DNA of 35,637 nt, from assembly GCA_003142815.1 (NCBI GenBank), contig PLNP01000033.1, forward strand, positions 1 through 35,637. The letters run 5' to 3'. This document shows positions 1 to 8,248 of this stretch, piece after piece. The stretch's first letter is position 1, and each line of letters opens with the position of its first letter. The position numbers and the translations under genes are program-made. A model generated the notes under the pieces. The model did not search any database, had not been told where the DNA came from, and was given only the letters and a program-made list of their open reading frames with translations. Source of the stretch: Rhodanobacteraceae bacterium (GTDB taxonomy: Bacteria; Pseudomonadota; Gammaproteobacteria; Xanthomonadales; Rhodanobacteraceae).

Positions 1-1203
1 GTGCTGGTGCCGACGCTGCATGACACCCCGAACGAGCTCGCCATGCCGTTCGGCGTGCGCGACTGGAAGAAGGGCGAGTGCGAGCCGATCCCCGGCAAGA
101 CCATGCCGTCGATCGTGGTCGTCGAACGCGACTACCCGAACCTGTACAAGAAGTTCACCTCGCTCGGCCCGCTGCTCGACAAGCACGGCAACGGCGGCAA
201 GGGCATGAACTGGGATACGCAGGATGAGGTGGACTTCCTCGGCGAGCTCAACCATCGCGTTCGCGACGAGGGCGTCAGCCAGGGCCGTCCGCAGATCGAG
301 AGCGCGATCGACGCCTGCGAGGTGATCCTGCACCTGGCACCGGAGACCAACGGTCACGTCGCGGTGAAGGCGTGGGAGTCGCTCGGCGAATTCACCGGCC
401 GTGACCACACCCACCTGGCCGTCGGCAAGGAGCACGAGGCGATCCGTTTCCGCGACATCCAGGCGCAGCCGCGCAAGATCATCTCCTCGCCGATCTGGTC
501 GGGCCTGGAGGACGAGCACGTCAGTTACAACGCCGGCTACACCAACGTCCACGAGTTTATTCCGTGGCGCACCCTGACCGGTCGCCAGCAGTTCTACCAG
601 GACCACGAGTGGATGATCGCGTTCGGCGAGGGCTTCATGAGCTACCGCCCGCCGGTCGACACCAGAACCATTGAGCCGCTGCTGGACAAGCGCAGCAATG
701 GCAACAAGGAGATCGTGCTGAACTGGATCACCCCGCACCAGAAGTGGGGCATCCACAGCACCTACAGCGACAATCTGCTCATGCAGACGCTGTCGCGCGG
801 CGGCCCGATCGTGTGGCTGAGCGAGGACGACGCGCGCGCGGCCGGCATCGAGGACAACGACTGGATCGAGCTGTTCAACGTCAATGGCGCGATTGCCGCG
901 CGCGCGGTGGTCAGCCAGCGCGTGATGCCGGGCATGGCGATGATGTACCACGCGCAGGAACGCATCATCAACACACCGGGTTCGGAAATCACCGGTACCC
1001 GCGGCGGCATCCACAATTCGGTGACCCGCGTGGTGGTCAAGCCGACTCACATGATCGGTGGCTATGCGCAGTTGAGCTATGGCTTCAACTACTACGGCAC
1101 TACCGGTACCAACCGCGATGAATTCGTGATCGTGCGCAAGATGAGCAAGATCGATTGGCTGGATGGCGAGCCCGTGCCGGCTTCCGCCAAGGAGGTGGTG
1201 TGA
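1..1203 (+). CDS. narG: Respiratory nitrate reductase alpha subunit, C-terminal part (NarG, partial)
   Basis: Catalytic Mo-bisMGD subunit of the membrane-bound quinol:nitrate reductase, which reduces nitrate to nitrite on the cytoplasmic side. Only the last 400 residues lie in the window; the family is about 1,240 residues, so the start, the Fe-S ligands and the Mo-binding part lie upstream. The segment is recognisable from the family stretch around residues 99-140 (SAIDACEVILHLAPETNGH, then a tryptophan and EFTGRDHTHL) and from the C-terminal molybdopterin dinucleotide-binding fold (residues about 255-390, with WLSEDDARAAGI and a GTRGGIHNSVTRVV stretch). The TGA stop shares its last base with the narH ATG, which shows tight translational coupling. 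No disruption is visible in the part present. Confidence 0.97.
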   Translation: MLVPTLHDTPNELAMPFGVRDWKKGECEPIPGKTMPSIVVVERDYPNLYKKFTSLGPLLDKHGNGGKGMNWDTQDEVDFLGELNHRVRDEGVSQGRPQIESAIDACEVILHLAPETNGHVAVKAWESLGEFTGRDHTHLAVGKEHEAIRFRDIQAQPRKIISSPIWSGLEDEHVSYNAGYTNVHEFIPWRTLTGRQQFYQDHEWMIAFGEGFMSYRPPVDTRTIEPLLDKRSNGNKEIVLNWITPHQKWGIHSTYSDNLLMQTLSRGGPIVWLSEDDARAAGIEDNDWIELFNVNGAIAARAVVSQRVMPGMAMMYHAQERIINTPGSEITGTRGGIHNSVTRVVVKPTHMIGGYAQLSYGFNYYGTTGTNRDEFVIVRKMSKIDWLDGEPVPASAKEVV

Positions 1204-2747
1204 TGAAGATCCGTGCACAGATCGCGATGGTGCTGAACCTGGACAAGTGCATCGGCTGCCATACCTGCTCGATCACCTGCAAGAACATTTGGACCTCGCG
1301 CGAGGGCGTCGAGTACGCCTGGTTCAACAACGTCGAGACCAAGCCCGGCATCGGCTATCCGAAGGAGTGGGAGAACCAGGACAAATGGAACGGCGGCTGG
1401 GTGCGCACCCGTGCCGGCAAGTTGGTGCCACGCGCCGGTGGCCGCTGGCGGATGTTGTCGAAGATCTTCGCCAATCCCGACTTGCCGCAGATCGACGACT
1501 ACTACGAGCCGTTCGACTTCGACTACCAGCACCTGCATGAGGCGCCTGACGTCAAGCACCAGCCGACCGCACGTCCGCGCTCGCTGATCACCGGCCAGCG
1601 CATGCAGAAGATCCACTGGGGTCCGAACTGGGAGGAGATCCTCGGCACCGAGTTCGCCAAGCGCTCCAAGGACCGCAACTTCGACGCGATTCAGAAGGAA
1701 ATCTACGGCGCGTTCGAGAAGACCTTCATGATGTACCTGCCGCGCCTGTGCGAGCACTGCCTGAACCCGGCGTGCGTGTCGGCGTGCCCGTCGGGCGCGA
1801 TCTACAAGCGCGAGGAGGATGGCATCGTGCTGATCGACCAGGACAAATGTCGCGGCTGGCGCATGTGCGTGTCGGCCTGCCCGTACAAGAAGATCTACTA
1901 CAACTGGAAGAGCGGCAAATCCGAGAAGTGCATCTTCTGCTACCCGCGCATCGAGATGGGCGAGCCGACAATATGCGCGGAGACCTGCGTGGGCCGCATC
2001 CGCTATCTCGGTGTGATGCTGTACGACGCCGACCGCATCCAGGCTGCCGCCTCGGTGCCGGCGGAGAAGGATCTGTACCAGGCCCATCTGGACATCTTCC
2101 TCGATCCGTTCGATCCGAACGTGATCGAAGCGGCCCGGGTCGAGGGCATTCCGGACAGCTGGCTTGATGCCGCCAAGGCCTCGCCGGTCTACAAGCTGGC
2201 GATCGACTGGAAGCTGGCGCTGCCGCTGCATCCGGAATACCGCACGCTGCCGATGGTCTGGTACGTGCCGCCGCTGTCGCCGATCCAGTCCGCCGCCGAG
2301 CGTGGCCGCATCGGCATGAACGGCGAACTGCCGGACGTCGCTTCGCTGCGCATTCCGGTGCGATATCTGGCCAACATGCTGACTGCGGGCGATGAGGCCC
2401 CGGTGGTGCGCGCGCTGGAGCGGTTGATGGCGATGCGCGCCTGGCGCCGTGCCAGGAACGTCGATGGTGTCGAGGACCTGGAAGTGCTCAAGCAGGCCGG
2501 TCTGACCGTGGCCCAGGCCGAGGACATGTACCGCTACCTCGCCATCGCCAACTACGAGGATCGTTTCGTCATCCCGAGCGCGCATCGCGAGTACGCCAAC
2601 GATGCATTCGGCGAGCGCGGCGGCTGCGGTTTCACCTTCGGCAATGGTTGCAGCGGTGACAGCCCGGCCGATCTGTTCGGTGCGCGCAAGACCACGACTT
2701 ATGCCGTGCACCCGAACCGGCAGGAGAAGGAGGAGGTGACCTCATGA
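1203..2747 (+). CDS. narH: Respiratory nitrate reductase beta subunit (NarH)
   Basis: Electron-transfer subunit of nitrate reductase, 514 residues, the usual family length. It passes electrons from the NarI haems to NarG through four iron-sulfur clusters. The cysteine groups are visible in order: CIGCHTCSITC near residue 16, CEHCLNPACVSAC near 185, CRGWRMCVSACP near 218 and CIFC...CAETC near 245. In the third group a tryptophan replaces one cysteine, the NarH signature for the 3Fe-4S cluster. The ATG at 1203 overlaps the narG stop (TGATG) and gives the standard MKIRAQIAMVLNLDKCIGC start; an in-frame extension to 1155 would run into narG and lacks family similarity. The 3' end overlaps narJ by 4 nt. 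Confidence 0.98.
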   Translation: MKIRAQIAMVLNLDKCIGCHTCSITCKNIWTSREGVEYAWFNNVETKPGIGYPKEWENQDKWNGGWVRTRAGKLVPRAGGRWRMLSKIFANPDLPQIDDYYEPFDFDYQHLHEAPDVKHQPTARPRSLITGQRMQKIHWGPNWEEILGTEFAKRSKDRNFDAIQKEIYGAFEKTFMMYLPRLCEHCLNPACVSACPSGAIYKREEDGIVLIDQDKCRGWRMCVSACPYKKIYYNWKSGKSEKCIFCYPRIEMGEPTICAETCVGRIRYLGVMLYDADRIQAAASVPAEKDLYQAHLDIFLDPFDPNVIEAARVEGIPDSWLDAAKASPVYKLAIDWKLALPLHPEYRTLPMVWYVPPLSPIQSAAERGRIGMNGELPDVASLRIPVRYLANMLTAGDEAPVVRALERLMAMRAWRRARNVDGVEDLEVLKQAGLTVAQAEDMYRYLAIANYEDRFVIPSAHREYANDAFGERGGCGFTFGNGCSGDSPADLFGARKTTTYAVHPNRQEKEEVTS

Positions 2748-3427
2748 GCCTGCTGAAACTGATCGGCGTGCTGATGGATTACCCGCAGGACGAACTCTGG
2801 CAGCACCGCGAGGAACTGCTGGACGCCGCGGACGACTCGGCGCTGTCGCCCCAGCGCCGGGACGAGCTTGGTGATTTCGTGCGCACGCTGCTCGATACCG
2901 ACCCGCTGACCGCGCAGGACAACTGGCTGAGCCTGTTCGACCGCGGCCGTTCGATGAGCCTGCTGCTGTTCGAGCATATCCACGGCGAATCACGCGACCG
3001 CGGCCAGGCGATGGTCGACCTGATCGAGGCTTATCGCAAGAACGGTTTCGAACTGGCCGCCAGGGAGCTGCCCGATTACCTGCCGCTGCTGCTCGAATAC
3101 CTCGACCAGCGCCCACAGGCTGAGGCCCACGACTGGCTGCACCACGTCAACCATATCGTTGGCCTGCTCGCCGCGCGCGCCGGCGAGCGCAAGAGCCCAT
3201 ACGCGGTGCTGTTCGAGATCCTGGTCGAGATCGCCGACGGCAAGCTGGACCTGCGCGTGCTGCGGCAGCGTGCCAGCGAGGAGCCACGCGACGATACGCC
3301 CGAAGTCATGGATCGGTTGTGGGAGGAAGAGGCCATCCGCTTCGGTGCAGAAATGCCCGACGAGAACTGCTCGCCGCCCGACCGACTGCCCGCACGCCCC
3401 GCCGCCGCCCGACAGGTGCAGCCATGA
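2744..3427 (+). CDS. narJ: Nitrate reductase assembly chaperone (NarJ)
   Basis: Cytoplasmic chaperone of the NarJ/TorD helical family, 227 residues. It binds apo-NarG and is needed for molybdenum cofactor insertion and membrane docking of NarGH; it is not part of the final enzyme. The N-terminal MSLLKLIGVLMDYPQDELW and the central LFDRGRSMSLLLFEHIHGES motif (about residues 64-84) are typical. The ATG overlaps the narH stop in an ATGA arrangement, and its own stop overlaps the narI ATG in the same way, so the four subunits are translationally coupled. The last 25 residues are rich in proline and arginine and look unstructured. Confidence 0.97.
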   Translation: MSLLKLIGVLMDYPQDELWQHREELLDAADDSALSPQRRDELGDFVRTLLDTDPLTAQDNWLSLFDRGRSMSLLLFEHIHGESRDRGQAMVDLIEAYRKNGFELAARELPDYLPLLLEYLDQRPQAEAHDWLHHVNHIVGLLAARAGERKSPYAVLFEILVEIADGKLDLRVLRQRASEEPRDDTPEVMDRLWEEEAIRFGAEMPDENCSPPDRLPARPAAARQVQP

Positions 3428-4128
3428 ATTACATCCATCAATTCGCATTCCAGTTGTATCCGTACATCGCAATGGCGGTGTTCTTCATCGGCAGCTGGGC
3501 CCGTTTCGACCGCGCCGCCTATACCTGGCGTAGCGGTTCGAGCCAGCTGCTTTCCGACCGCGGCATGCGCGTGGGCAGCAACCTGTTTCACATCGGTGTG
3601 CTCGCCATCCTCGCTGGTCACCTGGTCGGTCTGCTGACCCCGCACGCGGTGTACGCGGCGTTCATCACCGCGCCGCAGAAACAGTTGCTGGCGATGGTGG
3701 TCGGCGGCGTGTTCGGAGTGCTGTGCTTCGTCGGCATCAGCATCCTGCTGGTGCGTCGCCTGAGCAACCCGCGCGTGCGCGCGACCGGCAGCTTCGGGGA
3801 CACGCTGGTGCTGGTCCTGCTGTTCGCGCAGCTGGTGTTGGGCATGATCAGTATTGTCGTGTCCACCCATCACATGGACGGCAGCGTGATGATCGCGCTG
3901 GGTGAGTGGGCACAGCATATCGTCACCTTCCGCGCCGGCGCCGCCGACTTCATCACCGACGTGCACTGGGTCTACAAGGCGCACGTGTTGCTCGGCATGA
4001 CCCTGTTCCTGATCGCGCCGTTCACGCGCTTGGTGCACGTGTGGAGCACTCCGGTCAGCTACCTGTGGCGCCCGTACCAGGTGGTGCGCCGTCGCCAAGC
4101 CCCGCTGCGCTACGGTCCGAGGACGTAA
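3424..4128 (+). CDS. narI: Respiratory nitrate reductase gamma subunit, cytochrome b (NarI)
   Basis: Membrane diheme cytochrome b that oxidises quinol and anchors NarGH, 234 residues with five hydrophobic segments. Counting from the ATG at 3424, histidines fall at 56, 66, 187 and 205, the same numbers as the four haem ligands of E. coli NarI. This supports both the start and an active protein. The start overlaps the narJ stop by 4 nt; a longer in-frame reading from 3319 would lie inside narJ. The gene is followed after 3 nt by the isomerase gene, consistent with one transcript. Confidence 0.97.
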   Translation: MNYIHQFAFQLYPYIAMAVFFIGSWARFDRAAYTWRSGSSQLLSDRGMRVGSNLFHIGVLAILAGHLVGLLTPHAVYAAFITAPQKQLLAMVVGGVFGVLCFVGISILLVRRLSNPRVRATGSFGDTLVLVLLFAQLVLGMISIVVSTHHMDGSVMIALGEWAQHIVTFRAGAADFITDVHWVYKAHVLLGMTLFLIAPFTRLVHVWSTPVSYLWRPYQVVRRRQAPLRYGPRT

Positions 4129-4131
4129 TCC

Positions 4132-5037
4132 ATGAACCAGCTCAAGCCCAGGCAGCGCGTGCTGCCGATCACCGTCATCGACTCGCAGAAGCCGGTGACG
4201 GAGGACGCGCGCGACCACCACGGCGACGAGGCCGACGGTCCGCGCACGCTGGGCCGACCGGCACCGTGCCTGCTGTTTGTGGCCGACACGCCGATCAGCG
4301 AGGCCGACATCGCGCGTGAGATGCAGCACCACCGCGCCATGAAACCGGAACAGTCCCGCGCCGATGCGGCGCGGGCGCTGGTGGTGCGCGAGCTGCTGCA
4401 TCGTGAGATCGACCGGCTCGGCCTGGCCGACCCGGCCGAACCGATCGGGCGCGAGACTGCGGAGGAGGCGAGTATCCGCGTCCTGCTGGAACGCGAGATC
4501 GAGGATCGCGTGCCCAGCGAGGACGACTGCCTGCGTTACTACGAGCAGAACCGGGAGCGCTTCCATTCGCCCGACCGCATCCGCGTGCGCCACATCCTGC
4601 TGGGAGCGGCTGTCGATGACATCACCGGTCGTTTCAATGCACGCAGCGAGGGTGAGCGCCTGATCACCGAGCTCACTATCACGCCGGTGCTCTTCACCGA
4701 TTTTGCGATGCGCCATTCCGACTGCCCGTCGAAGGAGCAGGGCGGCGAGCTAGGCTGGCTGCAGCGCGGTCAGACCACGCCGGAGTTCGACCGTCAGATC
4801 TTCCGTCTGCGAGAGGGGCTGGCCGCGTTCCCGGTGGAATCGCGCTGGGGCTACCACGTGGTCAGCATCGACGAGATTGCGCCGGGCGAGGCATTGACGT
4901 TGGAGGAGGTACGCGCGCGGATCTCCGACTATCTGGAGTTGCAGGTGCGCCAGCGCGAGCTGCAGCACTACCTGCAGACCCTGCGGGAGCGCTACGAGGT
5001 GCGCGGGCTGGAGGAGATCGAGGCGCTAGCGGCGTGA
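4132..5037 (+). CDS. Parvulin-type peptidyl-prolyl isomerase of the nar operon
   Basis: 301-residue protein with a PpiC/parvulin rotamase domain at about residues 145-245 (IRVRHILLGA, then FAMRHSDCPSKEQGGELGW and the closing WGYHVVSIDE). The region before it (residues about 55-140) is helical, as in SurA/NifM-type chaperones. No signal peptide is visible, so it is probably cytoplasmic. It lies 3 nt after narI. Isomerases of this type occupy the same place in pseudomonad nar operons, so a role in folding or maturation of nitrate reductase is likely, though not proven. The first 50 residues are charged and low in complexity and do not match the core family. Confidence 0.9.
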   Translation: MNQLKPRQRVLPITVIDSQKPVTEDARDHHGDEADGPRTLGRPAPCLLFVADTPISEADIAREMQHHRAMKPEQSRADAARALVVRELLHREIDRLGLADPAEPIGRETAEEASIRVLLEREIEDRVPSEDDCLRYYEQNRERFHSPDRIRVRHILLGAAVDDITGRFNARSEGERLITELTITPVLFTDFAMRHSDCPSKEQGGELGWLQRGQTTPEFDRQIFRLREGLAAFPVESRWGYHVVSIDEIAPGEALTLEEVRARISDYLELQVRQRELQHYLQTLRERYEVRGLEEIEALAA

Positions 5038-5142
5038 TCGCACGCCGCCTGCGATGCAGTGATGACAGATTCGCACGGTTGCCGATGTAACGCCTGACGC
5101 GCAGCGCGGTTGCAGCGCGCATGGCCGCGCGGAGGCGGAGGC

Positions 5143-5158
5143 AGCCTGGCACCAGGCT
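5143..5158. promoter_or_regulatory. Perfect inverted repeat in the narK leader
   Basis: The sequence AGCCTGGCACCAGGCT is a 7-bp perfect inverted repeat around a 2-base centre. It ends about 25 bp before the narK ATG and 15 bp before its AGGA ribosome-binding site. It could be an operator or a small RNA hairpin near the translation start. It does not match an FNR box, and no clear FNR or NarL site is seen in the 146 bp between the isomerase gene and narK. Confidence 0.3.
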
Positions 5159-5183
5159 CCATTCGAATTTAGGAAATCCAGCT

Positions 5184-6497
5184 ATGCAGGACCTTGAGAC
5201 TGTCTCCAGCGGTCAGCAACAACGGGCCATGTGGCTCAGTACGTTCGCCTTCACCGTATGCTTTGCGGTGTGGACGATCTTTTCGATCATCGGCATCCAG
5301 ATCAAGCAGCAGCTTGGGCTCAACGAAACCCAGTTCGGCCTGCTGGTCGCCACGCCCATCCTCACCGGTTCGCTGAGCCGCGTGTTCCTCGGCGTCTGGA
5401 CCGAGCAGTACGGCGGGCGCATCGTTTTTACCTTGGTGATGCTCGCCAGTGCCGGCGCGACCTGGTTGCTGACCCACGCCACGACCTACCCGGGCTTCCT
5501 GCTGGCGGCGCTGGGAATCGGCGTCGCCGGCGGCTCGTTCGCGGTCGGCGTCGCCTATGTTTCCAAATGGTTTCCGGCGGAGAAGCAGGGCACCGTGCTG
5601 GGCATCTTTGGCGCTGGCAACGTCGGCGCGGCGGTGACCACTGTGTTGGAGCCGATGGTGATGGTCGCCTACGGTTGGCACATGGTGGCCAAGGTCTGGG
5701 CGCTGGGTCTGGCCGTGGTCGCGCTGGTATTTTTCTTCACCGCCCCGGACTATCCCGGTCTGGCCAGGCGTCGCGCTGAGGGCATCAAGCCGGTGCCGTT
5801 CCGCGAGCAGATGGCGCCGCTGAAGAACCTGCAGGTGTGGCGTTTCTCGCTGTACTACTTCTTCGTGTTCGGCGCGTTCGTGGCGCTGGCGCTGTGGCTG
5901 CCGCGCTACCTCACCGGCGCCTATGGGCTCGACATCAAGACCGCCGGCCTGATCGCGGCCTGCTACTCGATCCCGGTCAGCCTGCTGCGCATCGTTGGCG
6001 GTTGGCTTTCGGACAGGATCGGTGCGCGCCGGGTCATGTACTGGACCTTCGGCGTCTCTGTGGCCTGCACCTTCCTGCTGTCGTACCCGACCACGACCTA
6101 CGTGGTCACCGGCGTGAAGGGGCCGATCGAGTTCACCCTGGCCATGGGCGTGGTTCCGTTCAGCGCACTGGTATTCGTGCTCGGCTTGTTCATGCCGATG
6201 GGCATGGCCGCGGTATACAAGCACATCCCGACCTATTACCCGAACAATGTCGGCGCGGTGGGCGGCGTGGTCGGCATGATCGGTGGCCTCGGCGGCTTCT
6301 TCCTGCCGATCGCCTTCGGCGCCTTGAACGACCTCATCGGTGTCTGGACCAGCTGCTTCATGCTGCTGTTCATGCTGGCCGCCACGGCGCTGACCTGGAT
6401 GCACTTCACCATCCGCCGCATGGAGCGCCGCCACTTCCCGCAGATCGGCCGCGAGACCGACCTGCCCGAGATGATGATGGCCGGGCGCAGGCCATGA
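5184..6497 (+). CDS. narK: MFS nitrate/nitrite transporter (NarK family)
   Basis: Inner-membrane transporter of the nitrate/nitrite porter family, 437 residues with about 12 hydrophobic segments. It imports nitrate for NarG and/or exports nitrite. Both glycine-rich nitrate signatures are present: GGSFAVGVAYVSKWFPAEKQ running into GIFGAGNVGAA (residues about 117-155) and GGVVGMIGGLGGFFLPIAFG (about 358-377). Length and pattern suit the NarK1-like (proton-linked) group better than fused NarK1-NarK2 proteins. The ATG at 5184 is chosen because it has AGGA 7-10 bases upstream and starts just before the first membrane segment. A longer reading from 5121 adds an arginine-rich tail that is probably untranslated. 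It follows the nar operon after 146 bp and may have its own promoter. Confidence 0.95.
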   Translation: MQDLETVSSGQQQRAMWLSTFAFTVCFAVWTIFSIIGIQIKQQLGLNETQFGLLVATPILTGSLSRVFLGVWTEQYGGRIVFTLVMLASAGATWLLTHATTYPGFLLAALGIGVAGGSFAVGVAYVSKWFPAEKQGTVLGIFGAGNVGAAVTTVLEPMVMVAYGWHMVAKVWALGLAVVALVFFFTAPDYPGLARRRAEGIKPVPFREQMAPLKNLQVWRFSLYYFFVFGAFVALALWLPRYLTGAYGLDIKTAGLIAACYSIPVSLLRIVGGWLSDRIGARRVMYWTFGVSVACTFLLSYPTTTYVVTGVKGPIEFTLAMGVVPFSALVFVLGLFMPMGMAAVYKHIPTYYPNNVGAVGGVVGMIGGLGGFFLPIAFGALNDLIGVWTSCFMLLFMLAATALTWMHFTIRRMERRHFPQIGRETDLPEMMMAGRRP

Positions 6498-6527
6498 CCC
6501 TGCACGGCGCAGACCTGTCGAACGAAG

Positions 6528-6546
6528 CGGCGCGTGAAACGCGCCG
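6528..6546. terminator. Hairpin between converging genes
   Basis: An 8-bp perfect stem (CGGCGCGT / ACGCGCCG) with a GAA loop lies between the end of narK and the end of the convergent small gene. There is no T-tract on either side, so it is not a classic intrinsic terminator. It may still stop or protect transcripts from both sides. Confidence 0.4.
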
Positions 6547-6600
6547 TGGGGAACCGTGGCACAACCCCCGTGCGCGCCTGCTGACGCTCGCGCCCGCGGC

Positions 6601-7017
6601 TCAAGCCCGCTCGAGCTGGACCAGCTCGCCGCTGCGATCCACCGCCAGCAGCTCGCCGGTGCGGCCGCCCTTGATCGCCTCAACCATCAGCCGCAGCGGC
6701 TGCACGGCCTCGTCGCTGCCGGGCGCGAAGCCGGCCCGCCCGGACATTGCGGCGACAAATGCGATGTCCCAGCGCACGCCGGTTTGCAGCGACTCCCGCA
6801 CCAGCGCGGCGAAGTCGGTGATCTCCTCGGGCCGCTTGTCCACGCACAGCACGGGCGCCAGCGTGCCGCCGTCGCCACGTTCGAAGCGGGTCCTTTCCGC
6901 GGGGCTGGCGTCGCCCGGCAGTTCGGCGGCGGCGAACACGAACAGCAGACGCTGCGGCTCGGCTTGGGCGCGGGCGGCAGCGAGCAGGTTGGCGAAACTT
7001 TCCAGATGCGAGGACAT
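6601..7017 (-). CDS. Conserved hypothetical protein, 138 aa
   Basis: Small cytoplasmic protein with no signal peptide or membrane segment. It starts MSSHLESFANLLAAARAQAE, continues QRLLFVFAAAELP, and has a DFAALVRESLQTGVRWDIAFVAAMSG stretch. Proteins of this kind are widespread in proteobacteria; I recall some carrying the database label 'ribonucleotide reductase subunit alpha', but nothing in the sequence supports reductase function. It is convergent with narK and divergent from the SLAC1-type transporter. An FNR-like box at 7074-7087 lies about 57 bp upstream of its ATG, with a weak -10 (GAGGAT on the minus strand) at the spacing expected for an FNR-activated promoter. Function unknown. Confidence 0.75.
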   Translation of the reverse strand: MSSHLESFANLLAAARAQAEPQRLLFVFAAAELPGDASPAERTRFERGDGGTLAPVLCVDKRPEEITDFAALVRESLQTGVRWDIAFVAAMSGRAGFAPGSDEAVQPLRLMVEAIKGGRTGELLAVDRSGELVQLERA

Positions 7018-7073
7018 GGCCGACGGAGCGAGAGGAGGAGGGCCTATCCTCGCCCGATGGCGGCGCGCGCACG

Positions 7074-7087
7074 CTGATCCGGGTCAA
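7074..7087. promoter_or_regulatory. FNR-like box between hypothetical gene and SLAC1 transporter
   Basis: CTGAT-CCGG-GTCAA matches the FNR/ANR consensus TTGAT-N4-ATCAA in eight of ten half-site bases. It lies between two divergent genes. On the minus strand a GAGGAT hexamer is placed as the -10 would be in an FNR class II promoter; no good -10 is seen on the plus strand. Which gene it controls is therefore uncertain. Confidence 0.45.
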
Positions 7088-7155
7088 GCCATTGGCTGCG
7101 TGCACGAAGGCCGCGGCCGCGCGGACCGGCGCGTCCGCCTGACACGGCGGCGGCG

Positions 7156-8247
7156 ATGAACGCGGCCGCGGCACGCGCAAGCCCGCGCGGACGCCTGGCG
7201 CGGGCGCTGGCCGATCTGGGCGGACTGTCGCCGGCCAGCTTTGCGATGGTCATGGCCACCGGCATCGTCTCGATCGCGCTGCACCAGCGCGGGTTTTCGG
7301 CGCTCGCGCGCGCGCTGTTCGCGCTGAACGTCGTCGCCTGGGTCGTGCTGTGGCTGCTGACCGTGCTGCGTTTGCTGCGCCACACCCGGCAGTTCGCCGG
7401 CGACCTCATCGACCATCTGCGCGGTCCGGGCTTCTTCACCACCGTGGCTGGCACCGCGGTGCTCGGCTGCCAGCTCGTGCTGCTGGCCGCTGACTTCCGC
7501 AGCGCGATCATCCTGTGGGCGCTGGCCATCGTGTTGTGGATCGGCCTCACCTACACCATCTTCACCGCGTTCACCATCAAGGAAGACAAGCCGACGCTCG
7601 ACCGTGGCATCAACGGCGGCTGGTTGCTGGCAGTGGTCGCGACGCAGTCGCTGGCCGTGCTCAGCGCGCTCATCGCCGCACATTTCGACCAGCCGTGGAA
7701 GCTGGAGCTGAACTTCTTCGCGCTGTCGATGTGGCTGTGGGGCGGCATGCTGTACATCTGGATGATGTCGCTGATCTTCTACCGCTACACCTTCTTCCAC
7801 TTCTCGCCGGGCGACCTGGCGCCGCCGTACTGGATCAACATGGGCGCCATGGCGATCTCCACGCTGGCCGGTTCGCTGCTGATCGCCAACGCGCCCGACG
7901 CGCCGTTTCTGCTGTCGCTGCTGCCCTTCCTGAAGGGATTCACCGTGTTCTACTGGGCCACCGGCACTTGGTGGATACCGATGCTGGCGGTGCTGGCGGT
8001 GTGGCGTTACATCTACAAGCGCTTTCCGCTGCGCTACGACCCGTTGTACTGGGGTGCGGTGTTCCCGCTGGGCATGTACGCGGCGAGCACGCACCAGATG
8101 GCGCACGCGATGGACCTGCCCTTCCTCGGCTGGCTCGCGCCCACGTTCTTGGTTATCTCGCTCGTGGCGTGGAGCGCGGCCTTCGTTGGCCTGCTGCGGC
8201 AGTTGCTGCGCTACATGCGCCCGCAGCGGGCCCCGCTGCAACGCTGA
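7156..8247 (+). CDS. SLAC1/TehA-family anion or dicarboxylate transporter
   Basis: Polytopic inner-membrane protein of 363 residues with about ten hydrophobic helices, the size and pattern of the tellurite-resistance/dicarboxylate transporter (TDT/SLAC1) family. The entry motif GGLSPASFAMVMATGIVSIA (residues about 22-41) and later FYWATGTWWIPML and GMYAASTHQMA are typical. Members include TehA, the yeast malate permease and plant SLAC1 channels, which pass nitrate and chloride. The position in a nitrate-respiration island makes transport of nitrate, nitrite or a dicarboxylate plausible, but the substrate cannot be read from sequence. It is convergent with ubiV; the stops are 1 nt apart. The start is ATG 7156 after an arginine-rich stretch. 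Confidence 0.85.
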   Translation: MNAAAARASPRGRLARALADLGGLSPASFAMVMATGIVSIALHQRGFSALARALFALNVVAWVVLWLLTVLRLLRHTRQFAGDLIDHLRGPGFFTTVAGTAVLGCQLVLLAADFRSAIILWALAIVLWIGLTYTIFTAFTIKEDKPTLDRGINGGWLLAVVATQSLAVLSALIAAHFDQPWKLELNFFALSMWLWGGMLYIWMMSLIFYRYTFFHFSPGDLAPPYWINMGAMAISTLAGSLLIANAPDAPFLLSLLPFLKGFTVFYWATGTWWIPMLAVLAVWRYIYKRFPLRYDPLYWGAVFPLGMYAASTHQMAHAMDLPFLGWLAPTFLVISLVAWSAAFVGLLRQLLRYMRPQRAPLQR

Positions 8248-8248
8248 G

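Noticed and set aside
1092-2711. 539-codon open frame on the minus strand over narH
   Set aside because: Mirror frame of a highly GC-rich real gene; composition is rich in Arg, His, Ala and Gly with no domain, and narH on the other strand is certain.
4132-5037. Parvulin gene read as a periplasmic SurA-type protein
   Set aside because: No signal peptide at the start, and its place in the nar operon points to a cytoplasmic role.
5121-5183. Longer start for NarK
   Set aside because: Adds an arginine-rich tail unlike NarK proteins; ATG 5184 has a clear AGGA.
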